Assembly: GCA_964515055.1 (NCBI GenBank)
Contig: CAZEUG010000006.1
Coordinates: 1 to 64,000 of the forward strand
Reading direction: 5' to 3'
Source: QAMX01 sp964515055
GTDB lineage: Bacteria > Bacillota > Clostridia > Oscillospirales > QAMX01
Length of the DNA: 64,000 bases
This document shows, one piece after another, positions 1-8,570 of the stretch; the first letter of the stretch is position 1; each line of letters begins with the position of its first letter. The notes beneath the pieces are model-generated. The model was given only the letters and a program-made list of their open reading frames with translations, was not told the origin of the DNA and did not search any database. The position numbers and the translations under genes are program-made.

Positions 1-476
1 ATATCGGTGATCGTTCCGTCCGTTGTCACCATCACGCCGATCGTTGCATGGTCGGCAATCACCTTTCGCGTGCCGATTTCCGCCGCCTCTGTCATGGGGA
101 TTTCATGGTCAAACCACGGTGTACTGACCATGCGCGGCAGCTCGTCTTCGAACTGTCCCAGCGCACTCGGCACGAGGTAACCGACGCTGTCCACCATGCG
201 AATATGCGCCGAAACACCGCCCAGACACACCTCTGCTGCATCCTCCGGGATGAATTTGGGCTCTGCCGTCATGACTGTTCGGCCGGCACCGCTCTGCGGC
301 AGTTCATCCAGCGCACGCGCCTTCTGATGTTCATTTTCCAGATTTGGAATAACGAAGGTCGTCAGGAAGCGTTTGATGAAGGTGGACTTGCCCGTTCGAA
401 CGGGCCCTACCACACCGATATAGATGCTTCCGCCTGTTCGCTCGCTGATATCCGCATACAGTTCCTGCATATTCAT
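1..476 (-). CDS. spoIVA: Stage IV sporulation protein A (SpoIVA), N-terminal part
   Basis: SpoIVA is the ATPase that polymerises on the forespore surface and forms the base on which the spore coat assembles. The gene runs off the left edge, so only about 158 N-terminal residues are visible. A Walker A motif, GPVRTGKST, lies at residues 24-32, and the stretches DELPQS, TAEPKF, NTPW-like STPWF, EAAEIGTRKVI and TTDGTI match my memory of Bacillus SpoIVA closely. The start ATG overlaps the TGA of the upstream sipL gene as ATGA, so the two are very probably translationally coupled. The identification is secure; the missing part is the central and C-terminal domain. Confidence 0.95.
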   Translation of the reverse strand, partial: MNMQELYADISERTGGSIYIGVVGPVRTGKSTFIKRFLTTFVIPNLENEHQKARALDELPQSGAGRTVMTAEPKFIPEDAAEVCLGGVSAHIRMVDSVGYLVPSALGQFEDELPRMVSTPWFDHEIPMTEAAEIGTRKVIADHATIGVMVTTDGTITD

Positions 477-2035
477 GCCTTCATTCCCCCTTCCTGTCTG
501 TCGGCGCGGGTGCCCCGCGGAATCAGGAGCATTTTGCCCGTCGGCGGGCAGTCGCCCGTCAGGCCGTTTGCCGTCTGAATTTCGACGGCCGAGGCGCCCA
601 AACGTTTGCCGAGCATCCAGAATGTTTCGCCTTCGCCCGCGAAGCAGAGTGTGAGTGACGGTTTTCGGGTGTCCTCCTCCGCATCTGCCTCCAGGTGCAT
701 CCCGTTCACCTGGGTAACAGTTTCCTCCTCGCTGCCCTGCAGGGAGAAAACGAGCGTATAGCGCACCTCCACGTCTTCACTGCCGCTGATGTGATAGCTC
801 TGATCGGCAACCTGCAGGCTTTCCACCGCATAGCCGTGCCCGTTCCCCGTTGCCGATGCGGTGACGTTTTTGACCAGTGCATAGATGCCGCCGTCCTCCG
901 CTTCGAGAATCAGCTTCAGCTTCACGTCCGCTACAGCCTCGCATCCCTCCTCCGTATCGCGGCAGGCAGCATGATCGGCGGTCACGCTGCAGAGATAGAC
1001 ATTGCGGATGGAGACACCAGTTGCTATGGTATCGCGCTCCGTCTGCCGCAGCGTTTCCGGCTTCTGCGCTTTGCGGAACGGCAGCGTTGCCGTATCGCAA
1101 AGCAGGTTGCCCTCCAGACTGTAGGCGTCTGCAATCCAGCTGATTTCCCGCTCCTCCCACGCCTCTGCACAAACCGTCAGATTGAGCTTTGCCGTCAGCA
1201 GTGGGCGATTGGTTCCGTTTTCCGTCACCGGTTCCAGTTCGCACCCGGCAACCCGGTATTTCAGCTCCACCGCCGATTCCTCCTGCACGCCTTCACAATC
1301 CAGCACACCGGCAAACGGCAGCACCGCTTCCACGGTTCGGATGGTCGCTTCCTCCGAGCGACCGGATACAAGCATCGTCACCTGAATTTCGCCCTTGAGG
1401 ATGATTTTGTTTCGGATATTTTTTTGATCGAGCGTTTTGATATGGAGCTCATATTTCAGGATTTCTGAGCAATCCGATGGGTTGATGTTCAATTCTGCGG
1501 AGTCTGAAATCGTCAGCGTCTTTTCACATAGGCCGGTTGTCAGACGGACGCGTCTGGTCTCGGTTCGGATTTCCGCGGCTCCGCTCTGTTCCAGGCCAAC
1601 ACAGAGTTCCTGCTCCCGTGCTGCATACACCGTGCCCACAAAATTGCAGGCGACCTTGACTGAGATTTTTCGCGGATTCAGCTCCCGTGCCGTCGCCGAA
1701 AGCAGCACGGCATCGAGCAGAATCTGTTCGGCCCGTTCCGCCTCTTCGTCCAGCTCCATCACTGCGGACAGCGGCAGGGAAATGGCCAGGCGGCAGAGAC
1801 CGCCGCCCGACTCCGGTACGTACACGACACTGATATGTGCAGCTGCCTCCGCATACAGCTTTCCTCCGCGCACCTCGCGGCTTTTGACTGCCACGTGCGC
1901 GTCCGTTTCAACTATGCGGATGATATCCGGCAGGCTGTCCGGGACGACAACGTCTCCGCTTTCCTCCGAAATCGCACTCATGCGGGCAATGGCTGCCAAA
2001 TCCCTGACCGGTTCGCGCTTCAAATTCAATTCCAT
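473..2035 (-). CDS. sipL: SPOCS (DUF3794) and LysM protein, SipL homologue
   Basis: The 520-residue product has repeated SPOCS/DUF3794-type segments through its first 440 residues, with hallmark strings such as VVPDSLPDIIRIVE near residue 30. A LysM domain sits at the C-terminus, about residues 460-507, in the stretch from GEGETFWMLGKRLG to MLLIPRG. This architecture and length match Clostridioides difficile SipL, the SpoIVA-interacting protein whose LysM domain binds SpoIVA and which substitutes functionally for Bacillus SpoVID. The gene lies directly upstream of spoIVA with a 4-base overlap, which supports the functional link. A ribosome binding site AAAGGGTG precedes the ATG. The alternative is another SPOCS/LysM spore protein, but the overlap with spoIVA argues for SipL. 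Confidence 0.85.
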   Translation of the reverse strand: MELNLKREPVRDLAAIARMSAISEESGDVVVPDSLPDIIRIVETDAHVAVKSREVRGGKLYAEAAAHISVVYVPESGGGLCRLAISLPLSAVMELDEEAERAEQILLDAVLLSATARELNPRKISVKVACNFVGTVYAAREQELCVGLEQSGAAEIRTETRRVRLTTGLCEKTLTISDSAELNINPSDCSEILKYELHIKTLDQKNIRNKIILKGEIQVTMLVSGRSEEATIRTVEAVLPFAGVLDCEGVQEESAVELKYRVAGCELEPVTENGTNRPLLTAKLNLTVCAEAWEEREISWIADAYSLEGNLLCDTATLPFRKAQKPETLRQTERDTIATGVSIRNVYLCSVTADHAACRDTEEGCEAVADVKLKLILEAEDGGIYALVKNVTASATGNGHGYAVESLQVADQSYHISGSEDVEVRYTLVFSLQGSEEETVTQVNGMHLEADAEEDTRKPSLTLCFAGEGETFWMLGKRLGASAVEIQTANGLTGDCPPTGKMLLIPRGTRADRQEGGMKA

Positions 2036-2146
2036 TCAGTTTTCACCCTTTCAGCCTGCTCACAGATTCAGGCGTTTTGAAATCTGTCTGCTCTCTGTTT
2101 CATTCTATTGTCCCTCCTGCGCGGATATGCGCTGACAACGACTTTT

Positions 2147-3058
2147 TTATCCCGCCAGCAGCAGGCAGCTGAGTACAGCCGAAAGAAAGGCCTGCAGGAG
2201 CTTGCCCACCCAATACCAGCGCATTCGCAAATGCTGCGGGGCGGCGAAGGATGCTGCCTGACAGGCCACACACAGCCCGCCGAAGCCTGTCAGGAATGCA
2301 CCCGCTGCCAACCCGTTCCGGCCAAGTGCAGCAACGCCTGACGACAATTCCAGCAGTCCGACGGCTGCGCCGGCGTGAACACGTTCAGCCAAGGCAGTCG
2401 CCACGCTGAACAGGCAAATCCAGCCGCACAGACGAAGCATGGCCAGCGATGCGCGTCCGACCGCCCCGGTCAGGAGTGCGGCCAGGCTCTCCCGGTTGGC
2501 CGTGGTCGGTATCAGGCTTTGATGCTCAGATGCAGTTTCGCCGCGCATGGCAAGCGGTCGGAGCAGGACAGCGGTGAGGAGGGCGGCAAGCAGATGCAGG
2601 CCAAACAGCCAGACACTCTTTGCCGTTGTCAAGCCCAGCTGTGGGCCGACGACGGCAATCAGATATGCAGCACCACAGTTGTTGGAAAAGCCGAGGGCGT
2701 ATTCCGCCTCCCGGCGGGTCAGTCTTCCCGCTTCATACAGTGCTGCAACGGTCTGTGCGCCGATGGGATAGCCGCCGGCGGCGCCCAGCAGGAACGCACT
2801 CGCGACGTCCGGCGGCAAGTGCAGGATGCGACGAAACAGCGGCGACAGCAGCCCGGAAGCCGGGCGCAGGGCTTCCAGCCGGATGATCAGGTCAGCCGTC
2901 ACGGAAAAGACAAACAGGGATGGAATCACGCTGCCGATGGCCAGCTGCATTCCGTTTTGAACGGATGTCCGGACGTCGGCAGAGCCGATGAGCAGCAGCC
3001 CCATACCGATCAGCAGACTGCCGCGGAGAACAGACGTGCCGAGCCGCGTTTTAGTCAT
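2147..3058 (-). CDS. YlbJ/SpoVV-like gate-domain membrane protein (short form)
   Basis: This 303-residue integral membrane protein has about eight hydrophobic segments and the nucleoside-recognition or gate-domain pattern seen in YlbJ: VIPSLFVFSV near residue 45, GAAGGYPIGAQTVA near 90, and SNNCGAAYLIAVVG near 125. Bacillus YlbJ (SpoVV) is needed for dipicolinic acid transport into the forespore, but it is about 400 residues long, so this copy is about 100 shorter. It has a GAAAGGGGG ribosome binding site and lies 111 bases upstream of sipL on the same strand, so it probably joins the sporulation operon. The function is inferred from family and context only. Confidence 0.72.
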   Translation of the reverse strand: MTKTRLGTSVLRGSLLIGMGLLLIGSADVRTSVQNGMQLAIGSVIPSLFVFSVTADLIIRLEALRPASGLLSPLFRRILHLPPDVASAFLLGAAGGYPIGAQTVAALYEAGRLTRREAEYALGFSNNCGAAYLIAVVGPQLGLTTAKSVWLFGLHLLAALLTAVLLRPLAMRGETASEHQSLIPTTANRESLAALLTGAVGRASLAMLRLCGWICLFSVATALAERVHAGAAVGLLELSSGVAALGRNGLAAGAFLTGFGGLCVACQAASFAAPQHLRMRWYWVGKLLQAFLSAVLSCLLLAG

Positions 3059-3155
3059 TGTGCTGTGCCCCCTTTCGTGCTTCTGCTGCTATGCCTATGC
3101 GGCAGAGTGCGGTTTCAGTATGGTGTGCAGTCGTGTGACGTTTTTTCTGTTTGGA

Positions 3156-3184
3156 TTGCAGTTGGCGGCAAAACATGGTATAAT
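3156..3184 (+). promoter_or_regulatory. Vegetative promoter for the lipoprotein gene
   Basis: A -35 box TTGCAG at 3156-3161 is separated by 17 bases from a perfect TATAAT at 3179-3184. The AAGGAGG ribosome binding site and start codon of the lipoprotein follow within 45 bases. Confidence 0.75.
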
Positions 3185-3225
3185 CAGTGCATCCGGATTT
3201 TCATGTTCAAGGAGGTTCTCGCCAT

Positions 3226-5298
3226 ATGATACGCAGATCGCATTTTTTCCGACTCTCTGCCGTTCTGACAGCGCTGCTTCTTCCGCTGGCCGCCTGTCAG
3301 GCTGAACCAGCACATCCCGCCGCATCGGGCAGTCCGTCAGCGACGTCCGCACCATCTGCCGATCCAGAAGCAACCACCGTTTCCGACTCGTTCATTGAAA
3401 TTGCCGTCCCCGATCAGCCGGTCTTTGAGCCGACCGTCACCATTCAGGAGGACGGCCAGACCGCAACCGTCACACACAGCAGCGGACTGCGTTACACTGC
3501 GACCGGCTATGCTTCCGTCGCGGACAATCAGCTCGTTTTCGATAAAGGGCTGACGCTGGTCTTTGACCCTGCCGACACCGCCGAGGCCTTCAACCGCTGG
3601 GCACTCGGCTACACCGCCACCCAGCCTCTGTACGGCACCGTCACCTATACGGTCGATGGTCAGACCGCCGTTGATGATTTTTATTTAGAGGCCGGGGCGC
3701 AGACCTTTTCCTGTCTGATTCGCTCCTATCTGAGCGGCCTTCATGGATCGGGCGTTCAGTCCATGACCTTTGAAACCTGCAACGATGAGACTGCCAGCTT
3801 TGCCCTCTGCACGTTCAATACGCAGGACTACCCCGTGTACGGCGAAAACAGCGACACGTTTTATCTGGAAAATGCCCGTTACAAGCTGGGGATTCGTCTC
3901 ATCTGGGGCGGCGGTGTGAATTATCTGGAAGACAAGCGCTGCGAAATCAAACGTCTCGACAATCTGGTCAACCAATACGATACCGGGCGGCTCATTCAGC
4001 AATCGTACTACGGTGTGCAGGAAAACAGTGAATACACGCCCGGCCATTTCAACGGTTCCAAGTGGGTCTACAACCCCGTGCAGGGCGGTGATGTCGCGCA
4101 GAATCACAGTCGTCTGATCGATGTGGTGGTCACGGACGCTTCGGTGTACATCAAGTCTCAACCGATGGACTGGTCCAACGACAACCGGATCACCCCCTCC
4201 TACATGGAAAACACCTATACGCTCTACGAAGACCGCATTCGCGTGGACAACCGTTTCCTCGACTTTTCAGGCTGGGAGCACCCCCTGCACAATCAGGAGC
4301 TGCCCGCCTTCTACACCGTCAGCTATCTGAGCACCTTTTCGTTCTACAACGGGACGCAGCCCTGGACGGGCGATACGCTGTCATTTCGCGATGATCTGAA
4401 TTTCTGGGGCGATGATGATTACGCCGCAGACTGCACATTCCGGCTCCGCGCCTCCAACACGGAAACCTGGTGCGCATGGACGAATACAACGGACGATTTC
4501 GGCATCGGGCTCTACGTTCCGAATATCGATGTACTCTGTGCCGGGCGATACCAATTTACCTACGCCACCGGGGCGCGCAGCTCGGCAACCAACTATGTGG
4601 CCCCGCTCAATTGCATCCAGCTCCACTCCTTTGAACCGCTGGAGTACAGCTATCTCATGACCACCGGAACGCTCTCCGACATTCGAGCGATCTTCACGGA
4701 GCAACGGGATTTTGCCGCAAACGACGCGTTGAATTCGCACAGGCAAAGTCTCCGTCTGGACGATTCGGCGATGGTTTCCAATGAGTACTCGTATGCAGAC
4801 AGAAGTCCTCGGGAGGGCAAGGTGCCGTCCATCGAGTGGAGCGTGGCAGCAGCCGATGCGGCGGCGCTGGATTTCACCGTTTTGGAGCACGCCGCATATC
4901 TGCGCCCCACGAACAACGCCGTTGTCTCCTTTCATTCTGCCGAACGCGGTACACTTCTGACTGCCACCGGCCCCGACCCGCACGTGACCATCGGGTACGG
5001 CGGTACGCTCTCTGCTAACCGGTACAAGGCGCTGGAAATCACGTATCTGCTGCCGGAAACAAACAGCCCCGGCGACCGTATGCTCGACCTGTTTTTCTGC
5101 GTCGGGACGATCACCGCGCCGACGGCCGATGCCAGTGTGCGTGAGTCGCTCATCGCTGACGGGCAGCTGCACACGCTGACCATCGATCTGTCCGGCAAAG
5201 CCTTCTGGATCGGCAACATCCACAAGCTCCGCATCGACTTCCTCGATGTCTGTGAAGCGGGCGACGGGATGTATATTCAGCAGATTGTCTGGAAGTAA
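3226..5298 (+). CDS. Large secreted lipoprotein of unknown function
   Basis: The 690-residue product begins with a positively charged signal peptide and a lipobox LAAC with its cysteine at about residue 24, so it should be anchored to the outer face of the membrane. A linker rich in Ser, Ala, Thr and Pro follows to about residue 50. The rest is rich in aromatic residues and short beta-strand-like stretches without transmembrane helices, which resembles all-beta carbohydrate-associated or jelly-roll extracellular proteins, but I recognise no family. The start at ATG 3226 was chosen over an upstream ATG because AAGGAGG lies 9 bases before it and the promoter leaves no room for the longer form. 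It forms a single-gene unit between its own promoter and a terminator. Confidence 0.8.
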   Translation: MIRRSHFFRLSAVLTALLLPLAACQAEPAHPAASGSPSATSAPSADPEATTVSDSFIEIAVPDQPVFEPTVTIQEDGQTATVTHSSGLRYTATGYASVADNQLVFDKGLTLVFDPADTAEAFNRWALGYTATQPLYGTVTYTVDGQTAVDDFYLEAGAQTFSCLIRSYLSGLHGSGVQSMTFETCNDETASFALCTFNTQDYPVYGENSDTFYLENARYKLGIRLIWGGGVNYLEDKRCEIKRLDNLVNQYDTGRLIQQSYYGVQENSEYTPGHFNGSKWVYNPVQGGDVAQNHSRLIDVVVTDASVYIKSQPMDWSNDNRITPSYMENTYTLYEDRIRVDNRFLDFSGWEHPLHNQELPAFYTVSYLSTFSFYNGTQPWTGDTLSFRDDLNFWGDDDYAADCTFRLRASNTETWCAWTNTTDDFGIGLYVPNIDVLCAGRYQFTYATGARSSATNYVAPLNCIQLHSFEPLEYSYLMTTGTLSDIRAIFTEQRDFAANDALNSHRQSLRLDDSAMVSNEYSYADRSPREGKVPSIEWSVAAADAAALDFTVLEHAAYLRPTNNAVVSFHSAERGTLLTATGPDPHVTIGYGGTLSANRYKALEITYLLPETNSPGDRMLDLFFCVGTITAPTADASVRESLIADGQLHTLTIDLSGKAFWIGNIHKLRIDFLDVCEAGDGMYIQQIVWK

Positions 5299-5325
5299 GC
5301 CACTCCCCTTTTCCGTCTGCGCCGA

Positions 5326-5363
5326 AACGCCGCGCCCCGATTTCAAGGGTCGCGGCGTTTTTT
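5326..5363 (+). terminator. Rho-independent terminator after the lipoprotein
   Basis: A stem of AACGCCGCG paired with CGCGGCGTT around a 16-base loop is followed by a run of T residues. Confidence 0.85.
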
Positions 5364-5459
5364 CTATTTGTGGTGGGAGATTTGCCGTGTCGGGGCGGCT
5401 GGCAGTGTTTTTTGAGGTTGGATTCGCATATTCATTCGTGAAAGGCGGTGGGAATCACC

Positions 5460-5741
5460 ATGACCCTGCACAAGCTGCATCAAAAAATCTGTCGTGCGGC
5501 GGCGACCGCATTGGATCTGCCGGAAACGATCGTGCCGAACGTCTGTGAGCTGTATATCTGTGGGAAGGAATCGGTTTGGATTGGTGCGTATGAGCGGATT
5601 TCCCGTGCAGAAGAAACCTGTGTTGCGTTTTCATGCGACGGCTTTGCAATTCAGATTCACGGAGAAGCGCTGCACATCGATGCCGCTTCCGGTCAGAGCG
5701 CCATTGTCCGCGGGCGTCTGCTTCGGATTTGCTTTGAATAA
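5460..5741 (+). CDS. yqfC: YabP/YqfC family sporulation protein
   Basis: A small 93-residue protein of the YabP/YqfC family, whose Bacillus members are made in the mother cell and act during spore cortex or coat formation. The family pattern is visible as LPETIVPNVCELYICGKESV near residue 20 and the closing GRLLRICFE. It is followed after 12 bases by yqfD, the usual pairing. An in-frame GTG at 5448 is possible, but the purine-rich site AAAGGCGGT is well placed for the ATG at 5460, so I use that start. It is the first gene of the long plus-strand operon. Confidence 0.85.
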   Translation: MTLHKLHQKICRAAATALDLPETIVPNVCELYICGKESVWIGAYERISRAEETCVAFSCDGFAIQIHGEALHIDAASGQSAIVRGRLLRICFE

Positions 5742-5753
5742 CGGGAGGGTGTC

Positions 5754-6953
5754 ATGATTCAGTCTCTGCTGACCACACTGGATACGCAGCTTGAGCTGTC
5801 TGTCGTTTCGCCGGATCTGGAGCGATTTCTCAACCTCTGTCTGCAAAACGGCATCCGGCTGCGGAATGTCCGCCGATTGGATGCGTTGACGCTGTGTGTC
5901 CGGATGCGTGCGGCTGATTTTCGCAGCCTTCCGCATCTGGTGTCCGGCCGCCATGTTCGGATTCACATTCTGCGAAAATATGGGGTTCGTTCGATCCTTC
6001 TGGCCTCGCTCCGCCGTCCGTTTTTCTGGCTCGGCGGTATGTTGACTGCGCTGGCACTTCTGCTGTCCTCACGGTACGTCTGGCAGATTTCCATCCGGGC
6101 GGAGGGGCTATCCGAGCATGAGCTGCTGCACCATCTCGCCGTTTTTGGGCTGAAGCCGGGTGCGGCCATTTCTGCCATCGATGAGGAAATGATCAAGGAG
6201 CAGGTCATTGCCGCCATTCCGGAATTGTCGTGGATTGGCATTTTTCTGCGGGGTTCAACGGTAGAAATCGACTATCGGCTTCGATCGATCGCGCCGGAGG
6301 TCATCCCGCTGGATGAGCCGACCTCGGTCTATGCCGCCCGCACCGGTGTGGTCACAGCGCTGTATGCCTATCACGGCCAGCCGGTGGTTGCAGTCGGCGA
6401 CACGGTTCTGCGCGGTGATCTGCTCGTCAGTGCGGTAATTCCCATCGGTCAGGAGGGCAATTTCCGGCTGGTACACGCATTGGCCGATATCGAGGCGCGA
6501 ACCTGGCACGAGTTGCGCGCTTCGTCCTCGCTGATCGCCCGGCAGAAGGTTTATACCGGGAAAACAATACGGCGAAAGCATCTGATTTTTTGCGGGCAAC
6601 CCATAAATTTACCATTCAGCCATGGAAAAGTATTTGACGAGTATGATATAATAATAGAGAGTCGGAAAATTGTGTCCGGATTTCCGTTGACAATTGTGAC
6701 GGAACAGTATCTGGAATATGTCACAGAGCCGGTCGTTCTGGATCCGGCCGTTGAGGAATCGCGATTGACTGCCGCCCTGCTCGAGAGCCTCCGTGCGTCC
6801 CTGAAGAACGGGCAGATTGTCACCTCTGAGGTGACTGCTTCTGTTGATTCCGACGTTTTGACGGTACGGCTGTCGGCTGAATGTCTGGAGGACATTGCCG
6901 TTTCGCAGCCCTATTCCCCACTGACCGACACAGGGAGTGCCCGTCACCCATGA
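5754..6953 (+). CDS. yqfD: Sporulation protein YqfD
   Basis: The 399-residue product matches the YqfD family: a soluble N-terminal segment of about 90 residues, a membrane helix at about residues 90-112 (FFWLGGMLTALALLLSSRYVW), then a long extracytoplasmic region. YqfD is a mother-cell sporulation protein required for efficient spore formation in Bacillus, though its biochemical role is not established. Spacing to yqfC is 12 bases and to phoH 15 bases, as in many Firmicutes. An AT-rich patch at about 6600-6665 contains TTGACG and TATAAT-like strings, but their spacing of 7 bases is wrong for a promoter. Confidence 0.9.
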   Translation: MIQSLLTTLDTQLELSVVSPDLERFLNLCLQNGIRLRNVRRLDALTLCVRMRAADFRSLPHLVSGRHVRIHILRKYGVRSILLASLRRPFFWLGGMLTALALLLSSRYVWQISIRAEGLSEHELLHHLAVFGLKPGAAISAIDEEMIKEQVIAAIPELSWIGIFLRGSTVEIDYRLRSIAPEVIPLDEPTSVYAARTGVVTALYAYHGQPVVAVGDTVLRGDLLVSAVIPIGQEGNFRLVHALADIEARTWHELRASSSLIARQKVYTGKTIRRKHLIFCGQPINLPFSHGKVFDEYDIIIESRKIVSGFPLTIVTEQYLEYVTEPVVLDPAVEESRLTAALLESLRASLKNGQIVTSEVTASVDSDVLTVRLSAECLEDIAVSQPYSPLTDTGSARHP

Positions 6954-6968
6954 AAGGAGTTCTGCCGT

Positions 6969-7979
6969 ATGTACGAGAGAGTGCTGATCACCGATCGGCT
7001 GGACAATGTCGCCACGGTCTTTGGAAATTTTGATGAGAATATCAAGCTGATTGAGCAGGCCTATGATGTGCGGATCATCAATCGCGACACCGACCTCAAA
7101 ATCACCGGTGAGGACGCGGAAGCCGTCGATCATGCGGAAAAAGTGTTGAACGGCCTCTTTTCGCTGGCAGCGCACGGTGAGCCCATCTCCACGCAGAATG
7201 TCCGTTATTGCATCACCCTGGTCAATGACGGTAACAGTCAGCAGATTGCCGGGCTGGCCAGTGACGTCGTCTGTGTGACAGCCAAGGGCAGACCCATCAA
7301 GGGGAAGACCATCGGCCAGAAAAAATATCTGGAGGCCATTCGGACGCACCCGGTCACGTTTGGCGTTGGGCCGGCCGGAACCGGGAAAACCTATCTGGCA
7401 GTCGCCTGTGCCGTTTCCGCGTTTCGCGCCAAGGAAATCAACCGGATTATTCTGACGCGGCCGGCCGTTGAAGCCGGTGAGAAGCTCGGATTCCTGCCGG
7501 GCGATCTACAAAACAAGGTTGACCCCTATCTGCGCCCGCTCTATGACGCTCTGTTTGATATGCTCGGCCCCGATACCTTTCAGAAATACCTGGAGCGCGG
7601 CAGCATCGAAGTAGCTCCGCTCGCGTTCATGCGTGGACGAACGCTGGACGATTCCTTTATCATTCTGGACGAAGCTCAGAATACGACGCCGGAACAGATG
7701 AAGATGTTTTTGACACGCATTGGGTTTAATTCGCGGGTCGTTGTCAACGGCGACATCACGCAGATTGACCTGCCCGCCGGGAAGCGGAGCGGTTTGAAGG
7801 ATGCGGTCAAGATTTTAGAGAACGTGGACGGCATTGCTTCCGTTTTCCTGACGAGTGCCGATGTGGTGCGCCACGAGCTGGTACAGCGAATCATCGACGC
7901 CTACGACAAATACGGTGCTGCGCACGCCAGGCAGTCCACTGAGAAGCGTACCGTTTACCGGTCGTCCTTCCGGCGTTGA
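6969..7979 (+). CDS. phoH: PhoH family ATPase
   Basis: A 336-residue PhoH-like NTPase. The N-terminal 100 residues form the KH-like domain of the family, and the P-loop GPAGTGKTYLA lies near residue 138, followed by the Walker B region DDSFIILDEAQN near 225 and the conserved NSRVVVNGDITQIDLP. PhoH proteins are thought to act as RNA-processing helicases, often together with YbeY, which is encoded next. The ribosome binding site AAAGGAG lies 9 bases before the ATG. The HD-domain gene (yqfF/pgpH) that often separates phoH from ybeY is missing here. Confidence 0.95.
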   Translation: MYERVLITDRLDNVATVFGNFDENIKLIEQAYDVRIINRDTDLKITGEDAEAVDHAEKVLNGLFSLAAHGEPISTQNVRYCITLVNDGNSQQIAGLASDVVCVTAKGRPIKGKTIGQKKYLEAIRTHPVTFGVGPAGTGKTYLAVACAVSAFRAKEINRIILTRPAVEAGEKLGFLPGDLQNKVDPYLRPLYDALFDMLGPDTFQKYLERGSIEVAPLAFMRGRTLDDSFIILDEAQNTTPEQMKMFLTRIGFNSRVVVNGDITQIDLPAGKRSGLKDAVKILENVDGIASVFLTSADVVRHELVQRIIDAYDKYGAAHARQSTEKRTVYRSSFRR

Positions 7980-8028
7980 CCCGATATATTCGGGATTCTG
8001 ATCTCTTTTGAAAGGTTGTTTTTCTGTG

Positions 8029-8553
8029 ATGTTGATTTCTACGATTCGTCGAGTCACTCCGACGCATCAGATTATTACGCTGCCACAGTCTACTCCGCCG
8101 CCGCATGATGCCTGGATGGCGGCGGCACGGAAGGCAGTTCGCAGCACGTTTGCGTTTTTGAAGACGGAGAATGCGCTGAGTGTCGAGCTGCTGTTTGTGG
8201 ATGAAGCGGAAATCCGTGAGTTGAATCGCAGTCAGCGCGACCGCGATGCGGTGACGGATGTTCTCTCCTTCCCTGCCCTTGCGCTCCACCCCGGCGATCA
8301 GCCGCGCAGTGTCGCTGCGCCGGAGGACTGGCAGGACGGGCGCATCGCCCTCGGCAGCATTGTCATCTGTACACAGCGCGCCATCGAACAGGCCGATGCC
8401 TATGGGCACTCCCCGCTACGGGAATGTGCATTTTTGGCGGCGCACTCCGCCCTGCACCTGCTGGGCTATGACCACGAGACTTCACCGGAGGACGAAGCGC
8501 AGATGTTCGCCTTGCAGGATCAGATTCTGCGGGCGGCCAATATTTTACGATAA
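8029..8553 (+). CDS. ybeY: Endoribonuclease YbeY, rRNA maturation factor
   Basis: YbeY is a single-strand-specific metal-dependent endoribonuclease that takes part in 16S rRNA 3'-end maturation and ribosome quality control. The zinc-binding signature HSALHLLGYDHE (HxxxHxxGxDH) is intact near residue 143. The product is about 174 residues from ATG 8029, close to the family norm. A TTG at 8008 and a GTG at 8026 are possible starts, but GAAAGG at 8010-8015 fits the GTG or ATG best. It lies 49 bases after phoH and 17 bases before era. Confidence 0.93.
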   Translation: MLISTIRRVTPTHQIITLPQSTPPPHDAWMAAARKAVRSTFAFLKTENALSVELLFVDEAEIRELNRSQRDRDAVTDVLSFPALALHPGDQPRSVAAPEDWQDGRIALGSIVICTQRAIEQADAYGHSPLRECAFLAAHSALHLLGYDHETSPEDEAQMFALQDQILRAANILR

Positions 8554-8570
8554 TCGGAGGACAAGTTTTC

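Noticed and set aside
2375..3229. A 284-codon plus-strand ORF opposite the YlbJ-like gene
   Set aside because: It ends within the leader of the lipoprotein gene, shows no hydrophobic or domain pattern, and mirrors a good membrane-protein frame.
6643..6665. Promoter-like TTGACG and TATAAT inside yqfD
   Set aside because: The two boxes are only 7 bases apart, so they cannot work as a pair.
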